Source: Callorhinus ursinus (lineage: Eukaryota; Chordata; Mammalia; Carnivora; Otariidae). From it: a stretch of 64,000 nucleotides of DNA. The DNA lies in contig NW_020312828.1 in NCBI RefSeq assembly GCF_003265705.1, forward strand, positions 61,382,212 to 61,446,211, in the 5' to 3' direction. The notes beneath the pieces were generated by a model that was given only the letters and a program-made list of their open reading frames with translations, was not told the DNA's origin and made no database searches. Positions 22,545-33,664 of this stretch are shown here, one piece after another. Positions within the stretch are counted from its first letter, which is position 1, and every line of letters begins with the position of its first letter. A program made the position numbers and the translations under genes.

Positions 22545-23103
22545 TTTTCTGTTGATGCAGAACAAGTAACTACAAACTTAGCAGTTAAGAAAAACACCCA
22601 CTTATTAACTCACAATGCTATTTCAAAAAAACAGGCAAATTCAACTGAGTTCTCTGCTGAAGGTCTTGCAAGGCCAAAATCAAGGTGCTAGCTAGGCTGA
22701 GCTATTATCTGAAGGCTCTGGAGAAGAATCCACCTTGAAGCTCATTTCTGGTTGTAGGTAGAATCTAGTTCCTTGTGGTTGTAGGATTCAGGTCCCTGAT
22801 TTCTTCATGGCTGCCAACTGGGGGTTGCTCTCAGATGCTAGCAGCCACCCTCAAGCCTTTCCCATGTGACCACATCCATCTTTAGCTTTTGCTACCAGCT
22901 GGAGAAAACTTTCTGCTCCTAAAGGGTTCATGTGCTTAGGCCAGGCCCACCAGACCTAACTTTTTAATAGTCAGCTGTGCTATATAAAATGACCTAATCA
23001 CTAAGTAATGTCATCATATTCATAGATTCCATTCACACTCAAAAAGAAGATTATGCAAGGATATTAATCATTGGGTATCATCTTAGAATCTGCCTACCTC
23101 ATA
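22545..23103 (-). repeat. MLT1-like LTR, reverse (diverged)
   Basis: GTTAGTTTTCTGTTGATGCA, AACAAGTAACTACAAACTTA, TTCTCTGCTGAAGGTCTTGC, AAAATCAAGGTGCTAGCTAG and an end reading CATCTTAGAATCTGCCTACC fit the reverse of a diverged MLT1/MaLR-type LTR. The subfamily is not assigned and no internal region is attached. Confidence 0.55.
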
Positions 23104-23189
23104 CCCCTGCTTAATTTGGGAATTTATAACTTCACATGAACTTTTGCTACAATCTAACAAGTGCTCTTTCCCTGTCCTGTCTCATCTGT

Positions 23190-23570
23190 GTTTAACCATA
23201 TGATGCACTTCTATTCCTTTGCATATGCCAGTGTCTCTGCTAGGAATACTTCCCTTGCTTTCCATTCCTTCAGCAAAATCCTCCTCAAACTTCAAGACTC
23301 AAAGTCTTAAGTGACCTCTAAGGGGATCTTCTCAGCACCTCGCCGCTCCTCAATCAATGTTAAATACTCTCTTCTCTGTGTTTTCATGGCACTTTGTCCA
23401 TCCCACCACTCCAGAACCTCCCAGACTAGTAGAGTCTTAGTCACCAGACTGTGAGATCTCTGACAGCAAAAGTTCCATTCATCTTTGCTTTTCCAGAGCC
23501 TCCCATGGATCTTGACACATAAGTACTTGCTGAATGTTTGTTGAATTGTACTAGACGTTCTATCCTCTGT
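23190..23570 (+). repeat. L2 LINE 3'-end fragment
   Basis: CTTTGCATATGCCAGTGTCT, AAACTTCAAGACTCAAAGTC, GCACTTTGTCCATCCCACCA, CAGACTGTGAGATCTCTGAC and GTTTGTTGAATTGTACTAG lie in L2 order. A well-ordered copy of nearly 400 bp. Confidence 0.75.
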
Positions 23571-24238
23571 TGAGAGACTTGTGATTAGAACAACACAGAC
23601 CTGAAACCTAGTTTAGGTATGGAGTAGAATATCTGTAATTTTTACCTCCCCAGCACACATTCATTAACATTCTGTTTACTGCACCCCAATTTGCCATTAG
23701 GGAACCACCAAACTCCCACTTCCATTCATGTGGTTCATATGGGAATAACCCTATTACCCCTCTCAAGGACATGACTCAGGCTTTGCTAGGAAGAAGAACC
23801 AGGATTGATTCCAAAATGGACACAGTGCAATTCAGCTAATGAGAGTCCCTTAGCACTCTTACACTGAAACCTATGGGAAAGGAGTTCCCCCCTTTACATT
23901 GCATTTGTGCAGCTAGTAGAATAAAGGCTTAGACAGCTCTCTCTGCCATCTTTTGGGGGAAACCTCCCACATAATGAACAAGATAGAAAAATGTAAAGCT
24001 AAGAGATGACAATAGAGAAATACTGAGTCTTGAAGACATCATGAGTCTCTGGATTGAGCCATGGCCGAGGCTTGTCATCCTCTGGAATTTACCAATAAAC
24101 AAAATCTCCTTGGACTTAAATTTCCAATGACACAAAAATTTTCTCATTTATTAATCTGAGTTTTTTTTGTCCCTTGCAACAACAACAAAAAAGGTGAGTG
24201 CAGGTTGCTGAAAACTTAGGGTGATAATCTCAGGTCTT
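23571..24238. other. Unassigned DNA
   Basis: No exon or repeat is recognised between the L2 relic and the next SINE. Confidence 0.4.
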
Positions 24239-24252
24239 GAGAAAATTTTTAT

Positions 24253-24438
24253 TTTTATTTGTTTTAGATTTTATTTATTTATTTGACAGAGAGAGAGAGA
24301 GAGAGAGAGTGTGTACAAACAGGGGGAGCGGCAGGCAGAGGCAGAGGAAGAAGCAGACTCCCCACTGAGCAGGGAAGCCCGATGCGGGCCTCAATCCCAG
24401 GCAGACTCTCAACCCACTGAGCCACCCAGGCACTGCAT
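24253..24438 (-). mobile_element. Carnivore SINE with internal deletion
   Basis: The minus-strand copy has a normal tail and body, and its head end reads TGAGCCACCCAGGCACTGC. The usual ACCCTGGGATCATGACCTGA block is missing: CCCAGG is joined directly to CAGACTCTCAACCC. Flanks GAGAAAATTTTTAT and GGGAAAATTTTTAA are a probable target-site duplication. A GA tract lies at 24288-24308. Confidence 0.94.
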
Positions 24439-24453
24439 TGGGAAAATTTTTAA

Positions 24454-25484
24454 AGAACAACCCTCCTTCAAGGACTAAACCTCAGGGCCTGAGATCTCTT
24501 AGCTCTTTATCAGTCTTCCTGAAAACAAACAAATGGGACCATCAGACAATGCAAGGGAAAGTATCCCTCTGCCTCTAGCATCTCCAAACTAACATACTGG
24601 GTCCTTTGTACTCTGTTTTGGAATCCAGATAGCAAGGATCTTAGGGATGATACTGTGATGACTGATGGGACACAGAGTAATTACTGTTCTAACCTTCAGA
24701 ACCAGTAAGTCTAGTGGCCAAGGTTTTCTGAGGGACACCAGGTGTGCAATTTGCAAGCAAATGACAATCGACATGACTATTGATTGCTCTGACCAGCTAA
24801 TTATGAGCCTGTAATTTCCTGACCCTAGGATTTCTCCCCCACTGCTCACACTGGAATCTCCCACAGGATCTCATTTGTTTGCCTCAGGTCATCCCCTGAG
24901 AGGAACTTCTCTCATCAGCCTTCCCCAGGTCCTTCTCCAGTGCTAGCCTCTCAATAGCTGTGTCACCTGATTTCAAAGGGGCTTTCAGCGTGTTGCATAA
25001 TCAGCTCTTCCTATAAATGGTTTCCCCATCCACACCATTTCCTCAGGGTCCTGGAACTTTGCTAGGAGCTGCTGACGGATCATTAAAGATCCCAGCTGTT
25101 CCTGATCCATAACAACCCCTTTCAACTGGGTCTCCTTCCAGGAACAGCTGCAAAAGCTCCAGAAAGGAAGGGAGGAGACACATTTAGCATGCTAACAAAT
25201 CAGTAGGGAGTGACCACTTTACCCCAGAAAGCTGTGATGCAGATGTATCCACCCAGCAACAATCCCCACCCCGCAGGAGAGAGGCAAATGTGTGCCGTCT
25301 CTGTGAAAACTCTCCTGTAACCAATGGAATGAGATCAAGGATCCCCACCCTTGCTCCCAGGAGAGGAGTTTGAAAAAGCTTCTTGCTTTCCTCATACCGA
25401 TTCACTGAAAGATCTCTCAAGGCTTACAAAAAGTTTGTTATCTCATACACTCGCACAACTAATATGTACTCATTTATTCCACAT
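24454..25484. other. Unassigned DNA, no gene seen
   Basis: About 1 kb of unique-looking sequence. No domain is recognisable in the short open frames. Confidence 0.4.
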
Positions 25485-25685
25485 CATCTGATCACATACA
25501 GGGCACTGGGCAAAGTGCTCTACATACATTTTCTCATGGATACGCAACAGCAAGTATTGATGGGTGAGGAAACCCAAGGCACAGAGAGATTGAATAACTT
25601 GCCCAAGCTTGCACAACTCAGAAGAGACAAGATATGTGCTGGAGTCTGGCAGACACCAGAGCCTACGGTCTGAATTTCTACCCCA
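25485..25685 (-). repeat. MIR SINE
   Basis: Reverse MIR blocks: GGGCACTGGGCAAAGTGCTC, GGGTGAGGAAACCCAAGGCA, GAGATTGAATAACTTGCCCA and a final AGAGCCTACGGTCTGAA. Confidence 0.8.
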
Positions 25686-26554
25686 GGCTGCTGCCTGCAA
25701 GCCAGCCTTTCTGAACCCCTGCAGTTCCCTGCTGGACCAAAGCCTGGCGGTTAGTGCACACTCAGTGAAGTTCGGCTGAACGATTATTTTTTAATATGAA
25801 GATTGATTCATACCACTATGCTTTTATACATACTACTTTCTCTTCTCAAAACACTCTTCATTCACAACTACTTTGTCTACCTACAAAACATCAAATGGTT
25901 CTTCAAGATTTAGCTTAGTTATTATGTACAGTATGACAAGATTTTAGAGAAACCCCCCAGCCCGCATCTAGTGGATAGTCTTAATCTTTTCTTAATCATT
26001 TCCTTCACACTTCCACATATCCCTATTATGGCACAATTCTTTATGTATCAAAGATTTTAATTCTCTCCCTACCCATGACAGCTAGGCAAAATTGCCTGGA
26101 ATCCCCCATTCCGTGATCACAGGAAGTACTCCCTCAATATTTTTGCTAATTCCCAAGGGTTTTGCATCTCCTGATTTGCTCTCTCTGTCAAGCTTCACCT
26201 TTCTCTGTTATTGTGTGTGTCTATCATCTTACCACTTTGAGATGAAACTCAACATCTTCTTTGATTTCTAAAATCAATACCAGGTACTCATGCATCTCAT
26301 AATTTGGGAGAGAGGGCATCAAAAAGAGTCAGGTAGTGCAGTACTCTGCCTTTCACTGTCTTCTTAACTCCAACCCTTACACCTTTCCTCCTCTCATATA
26401 AGCAAAATAATTCCTCAAATTCTTCATATGATCTATGCAGAGCAATTTCCCCCAGAATCCTGGCACCAACTACCAACAAGGTTTTGGAATGAGGGAACTG
26501 CAAGGAAGTAGGCATAGAGTATTGAGGGTGGAGGGTCACATCCTACTCCAAGCC
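25686..26554. other. Mostly unassigned; probable L2 relic at 25860-26080
   Basis: TTCTTCAAGATTTAGCTTAG and CCTATTATGGCACAATTCTT at 25860-26080 resemble worn plus-strand L2. The rest shows nothing recognisable. Confidence 0.4.
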
Positions 26555-27050
26555 CTCATGTATTCAACAATTATTTATTGAGCACCCACTGTATGGGCGG
26601 AAATTGGGATATAGAGATGAAGGAAAACAGGTAAGAGCTCTACTGTTACAAAACTTACATCCTAGTAGAGGGGACACAAAACAAATGAATAAATGAGATG
26701 ATTTCAGGTTCTGGTGATATGAAATTTACTCGGTGGGGTAGACAGTGACAAATTAGGACAGAGTGGTCAGGCATGGACTGTCTGTGGAAGTGCTATTTGA
26801 ACTGAGAGTTGAAGATGTAACAGAATCAGCCTTGTGATGAGCTTGAGACAAATGTTATAAACTGAAAAAACTATAAAGACAAAAACTCTGAGTTAACAAC
26901 AAATTTTGTGCATCCTGAAATAAAAGGTAAGTGAGAGTGTGACCATAAAGGACAACGACAGAGAGAGGTAGTAGCAGATTGTGTAAAAGGTTTAGATCTT
27001 TTTCCTAAGTTTAATGGAAATCTATTGGAGATTTTGGAGATGCCGGTGAC
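26555..27050 (-). repeat. L2 LINE 3' region, reverse, about 500 bp
   Basis: TTATTTATTGAGCACCCACT, CTTACATCCTAGTAGAGGGG, AGTGGTCAGGCATGGACTGT and AACTGAGAGTTGAAGATGTA are the reverse complement of the L2 3' region. Further worn matches run to about 27050. Confidence 0.7.
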
Positions 27051-27059
27051 CTAATTAAA

Positions 27060-27240
27060 TTACCAACCTATTTGTCTGAACAAAACAAGAACTTCTTTAT
27101 ATCTATTTACACATGTTTTATCTCCTAGATTATAAGTTCCTTGAAAACAGAAACTGTATCTATGTTATTTTCATCATTTTATACTAGGCAACCAGCCTAG
27201 TACCTAGATACACAGTCAGTTGTTTTACAGATGAATGAAC
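27060..27240 (+). repeat. L2 LINE 3'-end fragment
   Basis: TTATAAGTTCCTTGAAAACA, GAAACTGTATCTATGTTA and CCAGCCTAGTACCTAGATAC are the L2 3' end read forward. It follows a reverse L2 directly, so the pair is arranged tail to tail. Confidence 0.6.
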
Positions 27241-27630
27241 AATCGTTTATTAGATAAATAAATAAATAATTCTATGAAAAGATATACACTTAGCAAGCAC
27301 TTTGATATTTCTGCATTATTTACAGAAGATCTGGCAATGAGGAATTTCAAGGAGAAAGCCTATTGTTACAGTAAGTAGTTAATTAGGCTTTAACAGGATG
27401 CTTGGAGGAGGCCAGCAAAGGGGGAGTCAGAATCAACTATCAGCAAAGTTAGAGACCTGTCCTGACAGCACTCCAAAAACAAAGCCACAAGAAGATGGAT
27501 CAAGCCAGACAGGCCCAAGACAAAGAAGGCCAGAAACCCTGACCAAGTAAGGGAGAAAAGGTGCGAAATCCGGCTCCCAAGAAATGCCTTCCCCAAGAAA
27601 TAAATATTCCACCCCTAGTTAAGAACTGTC

Positions 27631-27638
27631 AATAAAAG
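27631..27638 (+). promoter_or_regulatory. TATA-like box of the LTR
   Basis: AATAAAAG lies in the expected U3 position upstream of the polyadenylation signal. Function is inferred only. Confidence 0.4.
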
Positions 27639-27717
27639 ATAGAAACCCAAACCCCGGGGCATGTAACTCTTTCTTGAGCTCTCCTGCTTTCACATCTCAA
27701 GAGTATACTCTCACTTT

Positions 27718-27723
27718 AATAAA
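27718..27723 (+). promoter_or_regulatory. LTR polyadenylation signal AATAAA
   Basis: Canonical AATAAA in the R-region position of the solo LTR. Confidence 0.5.
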
Positions 27724-28109
27724 CTTTCCCACTTCCACTGCTCAACTGCTATGTCTGGTCTCTCCTTGAATTCTTTCTTGCTAGGAGACCAAGAAGCTCC
27801 AGAAACATCCTGGGGATAGGCTGGGTGGAGGCCTCAGGGCCAGGGAGTCTCCTTGGTCCACTCGGCAACAATATCAGAGAGTTCTTGGCCTTCTGCCATA
27901 ACACTAGCCCTTGCTCTACTCCTCCTTCCCCCCATTCTCCTTCATGTCCCCCTTCATCAAGCCTTAAGCAGAAACTTTTGCTAGCAGCAAATTAATTCTG
28001 GCCTCATCCTGACCCCAAGCTTTTCAAAAGAATTCTGGTAACAACTATTAATATAAAAATAAGTAATAACTACTTCAAGTAACAACAATATTAATATCTT
28101 ATAGAGTCT

Positions 28110-29276
28110 ATAAGATGTAACATTCTTACAAAATATATACTTGATTAATCCAAAAGAAGACAAGAAAAAGAAATAAGGGAAATAAAACCCCAGATGTAAT
28201 AAAAAAAATAGGATGGTAAGCATGAAACCCGTATCAGAATTACATTTAATGTAAATGATTTTTAAAAATCAAATTAAAAGGCATATATTTTCAAACTAGA
28301 TTCAACAAAAATCTACATGTTGTATGTAAGAAACAGAACTTATATAAAAGCCCACAAAAAATGTGAAAGTAAAAGAATAATAAAAGCTATACAATGCAAA
28401 CCCAAGCAAAAGAAGCTGATGCTACATTAGTATCAGATAAAGTAGACTTCAAGGCAAAAAAAAAAAAAAAAAAAAAAGAATATTTCTTAATAATAGAAGG
28501 GACAACTCGGTAGAAAGATATAGCATTCTGAAATTTTTATACAATTAACATAGCTTCCATATATATACAGCAATGTTGACAGAAATAAAAGGAGAAATAG
28601 GCAAACCTGCAACCATATGTAAAGTCGAAGAAAAGTCATAAGGAAAATAAATTATTTTGAACTGAATGGCAATAAGAATACTACATGTTAAAGTGTGTGA
28701 TCTAAAGCTAAAACAATGCATATATTAGAAAAGAAAAAGAGGTTTAAAACCAATGCTCTATGTTTTCATTTCAAGAAGCTGAAAAATGAAGAAAAATTAA
28801 ACCTGAAGTAGAAAAAAGTAAGTAACAACAAAAATAGACATTAAATAGAAAACAGAAAGGCAATTGAGAAAACTGACCAAGTCAAAGAAAATGTTTTCTT
28901 AAAGATCAACAAAATTTATAAACCCCAAACAATACTGATCAATAAAGAGAGAGAAGACACAATATTAAGGGAAAAAGAGAGCCACCACTATAGTTCCTAC
29001 AGACATTATAAGGGTAATATAATAGATAAATCCTACAAAATACTCATAGTCCAAATAGGTAAAGAATTCCTACAAATAAGAAAAAGAAACAAATAATCCA
29101 ACTTTTTAAAAGGCAAAATCATTAAAAGGCAGTTCACATAAGAGAATATACAAATGTCAACAAACAAATAAATATATTAGTCACCAAGGGAATGAAAATT
29201 AAAGCCACAATAAGATGCCATCACACCTGCATGAGAATGAGTAAAACTAAAGAGCTAACAAAACCAAGCTTTGGTG
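28110..29276 (+). repeat. Old L1M LINE-1, ORF2 region (decayed)
   Basis: Order of matches follows L1 ORF2: AATGTAAATGATTTTTAAAA with the AAAAG of the early region, AAAGTAGACTTCAAGGCAAA, CAGAAATAAAAGGAGAAATA, and GGGAATGAAAATTAAAGCCA just before the SINE at 29277. Stops and indels are everywhere, so no protein could be made. A run of over 20 A at about 28459 is an internal expansion and not a 3' tail. Confidence 0.75.
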
Positions 29277-29530
29277 CATGCCTGGGTGGCTCAGTCATTA
29301 AGCTTCTGCCTTTGGCTCAGGTCATGATCCCAGGGTCCTGGGATCAAGCCCCACATCTGGCTCCCTGCTCGGCGGGGAGCCTGCTTCTTCCTCTCCCACT
29401 CCCCCTGCTTGTGTTCCTTTTCTCGCTGTGTCTCTCTCTGTCAAATAAATAATAATTTGCTTTTAAAATATAAATTTTATATATATAAATTATAAAATAT
29501 AAATATAAAAAATAATTTGCTTTTAAAAAA
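29277..29530 (+). mobile_element. Carnivore SINE in L1M with expanded AT tail
   Basis: The head is CATGCCTGGGTGGCTCAGTC, with GCCTTTGGCTCAGGTCATGA and CCCCCTGCTTGTGTTCC. The tail after 29440 is unusually long: AATAATTTGCTTTTAAAA occurs twice (about 29451 and 29510) around an AT microsatellite. Target-site duplication AAGCTTTGGTG flanks it at 29267 and 29534. Confidence 0.95.
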
Positions 29531-29544
29531 AGCAAGCTTTGGTG

Positions 29545-30115
29545 AGGACAGAAAATAACTCGAATTCTCAAATACTGCTAAAGGAAATATTGATACACTT
29601 TGGATGGCTGCTTACCAGTATCTACTAAAGCAAACCTATGTGTCCATATGACCCAGCAATTCTAATCCCATGTATACAGCCTTCCAAAATGAGTGCTTAT
29701 AGACAGCAAATGTCCGTACAAGAATGTTCACTGTTCTCAATCATAAAATCCCCAAACTAGAAATAGCAAAAATATCCCAGAGCAGGATGGGTGAATCTCA
29801 TTGAATAGCATGAATCTTACAGATAATTTTAAACCAAAGAAGCTGGACACAAGCAGATTCATATAAGTCCATTTCAATGAGATTTAAAACCACAAAACTA
29901 AACTATGATGTCAGAGGTATCCTTTTGAATGGTATGTCTTGTTTAATAAGAGGCACCAATAAATCAGCCTTCTGGGGTGCTTGGAATGTTCTATAGTTTG
30001 AATTGACTGATAGTTTCATGAGTGTGTATATATGTAAAAATGTATTGAGCATTATACAAATTGAGATTCGTGTACTTCACTATATATGAACTGTACCTCA
30101 GTTAAAAGGTACAAA
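29545..30115 (+). repeat. Old L1M LINE-1, 3' part
   Basis: GACCCAGCAATTCTAATCCC, GAATGTTCACTGTTCTCAAT, CCCAAACTAGAAATAGCAAA and a TGAACTGTACCTCAGTTAAA end match the last part of L1 ORF2 and the 3'UTR. It continues the element interrupted at 29277. Confidence 0.75.
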
Positions 30116-31299
30116 AGTTGTGCATTAATTAGTCATTCTTTAAGCAAAGAAAAACAAGTTAGGTATTAAAAACAAGTCATGTAATAACAATAATAATATA
30201 ATAATAATAAGCCTTTTCCTTCCCCACAAGCCTATGGGTTCCCCCAGACAAAACAGAAACTTATTCAAAATTATATTCTTACTTCCTGGCACCTCATAGG
30301 TGTTTAATATGTAATTGTTGAATTATACAGAATTACAGTAATGAGAGGGCATAAATTTATCATGTTTCCCCTTTTAGAGTGCTTTCTCTAACTCATCTAA
30401 TGGTGTAGTCCAGATGGTAAATCTCTAGGAATCCATTGTTTCCACTGTGTTGGGCCAACAAATCATGCCAGCTACCACATGGAGATAGTCAAGGTTCTGA
30501 AAGCATCAGCCCCAAATAAGCCCGGGAGCTGGCAGATACCTAGCAATGCTGAGATGTAAAAGAATGTCCATTGATGTTAAATGGCCTCAGTGAAAGCTTG
30601 AAGGGCACAAATATAAATGAAATTCAACACAGTCAGGCAATAGTATGGACAAAAGTGAGGTGACTTTAAGAACTTAAAAATGAGGTTACTCTGAAAATAA
30701 CATTACTAAAATTGATGCCTAAAATATGACCTAAGACATCTGTCAACATTGACCAGTCAGTTCTTAAAGAGTAATTCCAATCAAGCTCACTAGAGAATAG
30801 TGTCAAGGAAGTACAAGTTATATGAGTGTATCTCAAACCAACTTAGGAAAAAAAAATGATTCTTGGTAACTTGGTCAAAGCTTTTATCTCATCAGATGCA
30901 TTGAATCTTGTTGGAAGAAAGGATATGCAAGCAAAATTGGGCTAAAGGACATGCCTTCTATAAAAGGCTATTTTAAAGGGAGCAATGTTTCAACATTTAC
31001 CCAGCTGTGTCTTGACTCTGAATCAGAAGCAGAAGTATCATGGTCAGTAGAAAGGAGTTCATTATTGAGGGAGAAATGGAGTTTGTATCACTGCTGCCTG
31101 GATAAAATTGCTTTGGGGTATAAACACTCCTTTCCTCTGATGCCTTTGCTCATAAATGTTTTGAGAAATATAAAGAGGCCTTATTTAATTTCCCATGTGG
31201 AACCACATATGGAGAGAGAATGGCGCCTTGAGCATCACGGTCTGATTGCTGGCAATCATTATTAACTAATGTTTGTTAATCATTTTGATCAGCTACAGT
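30116..31299. other. Unassigned; AAT tract and weak L2 relic
   Basis: An AAT microsatellite lies at 30186-30210. 30225-30340 (TTCCTGGCACCTCATAGGTG) resembles L2. The rest is not recognised; a 104-codon frame at 30951-31265 has no family match. Confidence 0.4.
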
Positions 31300-31435
31300 G
31301 CTATATTTCTCAGGATAGGCTAAAAGTGCTACTTCCAAAACCCTGAATCTCAGTGGATTAACCCAATAAAAGTTTAAAAATTTCCACCTCACTCATTGTC
31401 AAGTATGGGTCTTGGGTAAGAAAGAGCAGGGAGGC
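31300..31435. repeat. Old repeat, left flank of the L1 insertion (family not assigned)
   Basis: This piece and 33391-33650 look like two halves of one worn mammalian repeat: AATCTCAGTGGATTAACCCA on the left, GAATTCAGGCACATGGTCAC and GAAGTTGAGAAATGTC on the right. The younger L1 separates them. Confidence 0.4.
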
Positions 31436-31705
31436 TTTTTTTTTTTTTATGTTATATTAGTCACCATACATTACATCATTAGTTTTTGATGTAGTGTTCC
31501 ATGATTCATTGTTTGTGTATAACACCCAGTGCTCCATGCAGTACGTGCCCTCCTAAATACCCATCACCAGGCTAACCCATCCCCCCACCCCCTCCCCTCC
31601 AAAACCCTCAGTTTGTTTCTCAGATGAACTCATGGTTCATCTCCCCCTCCAATTCCCACCCCCCCATTTTTCCCTTCCTTCTCCTAGTGTCCTCCCTGCT
31701 ATTCC

Positions 31706-32800
31706 TTATGTTCCACAAATAAGTGAAACCATAGGATAATTGACTTTCTCTGCTTGACTTATTTCATTTAGCATAGTCTCCTCCAGTCCCATCCATGTTG
31801 ATGTACAAGTTGGGTATTCATCCTTTCTGATGGCTGAGTAATATTCCATTGTATATATGGACCACATCTTCTTTATCCATTCGTCTGTTAAAGGGCATCT
31901 GGGCTCTTTCCACAGTTTGGCTATTGCGGACATTGCTGCTATGAACATTGGGGTGCATGTGGCCCTTCTTTTCACTACATCTGTGTCATTGGGATAAATA
32001 CCCAGTAGTGCAATTGCTGGGTCATAGGGTAGCTCTATTTTTAATTTTTTGAGGCACCTCCACACTGTTTTCCAAAGTGGCTGTACCAACTTGCATTCCC
32101 ACCAACAGTGTAAGAGGGTTCCCTTTTCTTCACAACCTCTCCAACATTTGTTGTTTCTTGCCTTGTCAATTTTTGCCATTCTAACTTGTGTAAGGTGGTA
32201 TCTCAGTGTGGTTTTGTTTTGAATTTCCCTGATGTCTAATGATGATGAACATTTTTTCATGTGTCTGTTAGCCATTTCTGTATTTTCTTTTGAGAAGTGT
32301 CTGTTCATGCCTTCTGCCCATTTTTTACTCGATTATTTGTTCTTTGGGTGTCGAGTTTGAGAAGTTCTTTATAGATCTTAGATATCAGCCCTTTGTCTGT
32401 AGTGTCATTTGCAAATATCTTCTCCCATTCTGTGCGTTGCCTCTTTGTTTTGTTGACTGTTTCCTTTGCTGTGCAGAAGCTTTTTATCTTGATGAAGTCC
32501 CAAAAGTTCACTTTTGCTTTTGTTTCCCTTGCCTTTAGAGACGTGTCTTGAAAGAAGTTGCTGTGGCCAATGTCGAAGAGGTTACTGCCCATGTTCTCCT
32601 CTAGGATTCTGATGGATTCCTGTCTCACACTGAGGTCTTTCATCCATTTTGAGTTTATCTCTGTGTATGGTGTAAGAGAATGGTCGAGTTTCATTCTTCT
32701 GTATATAGCTGTCCAATTTTCCCAGCACCATTTATTGAAGAGACTGTCTTTTTTCCATTGCATATTTTTTCCTGCTTTGTCAAAGATTATTTGACCATAG
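31706..32800 (-). pseudogene. L1 ORF2 C-terminal part (broken)
   Basis: Minus-strand translation gives L1 ORF2p C-terminal sequence in two frames. The upstream part (32763-32305) includes [20 protein letters not shown] and ends at a stop. The downstream part (32308-31706) includes [32 protein letters not shown] and [19 protein letters not shown] and runs to the natural stop after SLICGT. The cysteine/histidine-rich end ([16 protein letters not shown]) is present. A single frame change near 32320-32340 separates the two parts. No start, endonuclease or reverse-transcriptase core is present, so the copy is dead. Family identity is very secure. Confidence 0.93.
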
Positions 32801-33378
32801 CGTTGAGGTCATACAGCAATTCAGTAATGTGGCAGGATACAAAATCAATGCACAGAAATCAGTTGCTTTCTTATACATGAACAATGTAACTGTAGAAAGA
32901 GAAATTAGAGAATCGATTCCATTTACAATAGCACCAAAAACCATAAGATACCTTGGAATAAACTTAACCAAAGAGGTAAAGGATCTATACTCTAGGAACT
33001 ACAGAACACTCATGAAAGAAACTGAAGACACAAAAAGATGGAAAAACATTCCATGCTCATGGATCGGAAGAATAAACATTGTTAAAATGTCTATGCTGCC
33101 CAGAACAATCTATACTTTCAACACCATCCCGATCAAAATACCAATGGCATTTTTCAAAGTGCTAGAAGAAACAATCCTAAAATTTGTATGGAATCAGAAA
33201 AGACCCCAAATCACCAAGGAAATGTTGAAAAAGAAAAACAAAGCTGGGGGCATCATGTTGCCCAATTTCAAGCTCTATTACAAAGCTGTGATCACCAAGA
33301 CAGTATGGTACTGGCACAAAAACAGATACATAGACCAATGGAACAGAATAGAGAGCCCAGATATGGACCCTTAACTCT
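32801..33378 (+). pseudogene. L1 ORF2 middle part, inverted segment
   Basis: Plus-strand translation from about 32810 reads [18 protein letters not shown], the segment after the reverse-transcriptase active site. It continues [35 protein letters not shown] and [19 protein letters not shown], with no stop until 33374. In an intact L1 this would lie directly before the first codons of the minus-strand segment ([12 protein letters not shown]). It is therefore the 5' end of the same insertion, flipped. Confidence 0.94.
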
Positions 33379-33390
33379 CTGGGAGGCTTT

Positions 33391-33650
33391 AATCTAGGCG
33401 TTCAGTCAGAAACCCAGGCCCTCCTATCACTGGCACCATTGTCCCCCACATCCTCAGAAACTTATTAATTCAGTTGGTGCATGGAGAAAGACAGCGAAGA
33501 TAGCACATAGCGGGTTTGTTGAGCGAGTCTGCAACTGATGCACATCACATGTGTCCACATTCAAATGGCCAGAATTCAGGCACATGGTCACATCTAACTA
33601 CGAGGGAAGTTGAGAAATGTCTTTGAGTACTCAGAAAGGAGAATGTACTA
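33391..33650. repeat. Old repeat, right flank of the L1 insertion
   Basis: Continuation of the repeat at 31300-31435. ATGCACATCACATGTGTCCA and GGTCACATCTAACTACGAGG resemble a widespread old mammalian repeat with a GGCCAGAACTCAGTCACATG-like core. Family not assigned. Confidence 0.4.
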
Positions 33651-33664
33651 ACCGACAGATCCAA

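Larger units (their letters stand above)
27364..27870 (+). mobile_element. Solo LTR of an ERV1-like endogenous retrovirus
   Basis: A 507-bp unit begins TGTTACAG and ends CGGCAACA, giving the TG...CA ends of an LTR. Within it, AATAAAAG at 27631 is a TATA-like signal and AATAAA at 27718 a polyadenylation signal, about 85 bp apart, as in gammaretrovirus-like LTRs. The U5 part contains CTCTCCTTGAATTC. Flanking bases (CTAT and ATAT) allow only an imperfect 4-bp target duplication. There is no primer-binding site or internal gene, so this is a solo LTR left by recombination. Class is inferred from layout; family is not named. Confidence 0.75.
31440..33380 (-). mobile_element. 5'-truncated, 5'-inverted young LINE-1
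   Basis: A 1.9-kb carnivore L1 inserted with its 3' end on the left. The poly-T at 31436-31450 is the 3' tail. 31450-31705 is the 3'UTR. 31706-32800 carries the end of ORF2 on the minus strand. 32801-33378 carries the immediately preceding part of ORF2 on the plus strand. The target-site duplication GGGAGGCTTT occurs at 31430 and 33381. This is the classic product of twin priming during L1 insertion. The whole element, including its inverted part, is bounded by one duplication, so it arose in a single event. Confidence 0.95.

Noticed and set aside
28459..28480. Run of over 20 A, as a possible processed-pseudogene tail
   Set aside because: L1M ORF2 homology continues on both sides, so it is an internal expansion.
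31706..33378. A host gene encoded on both strands
   Set aside because: All peptides are L1 ORF2p segments bounded by one target-site duplication.
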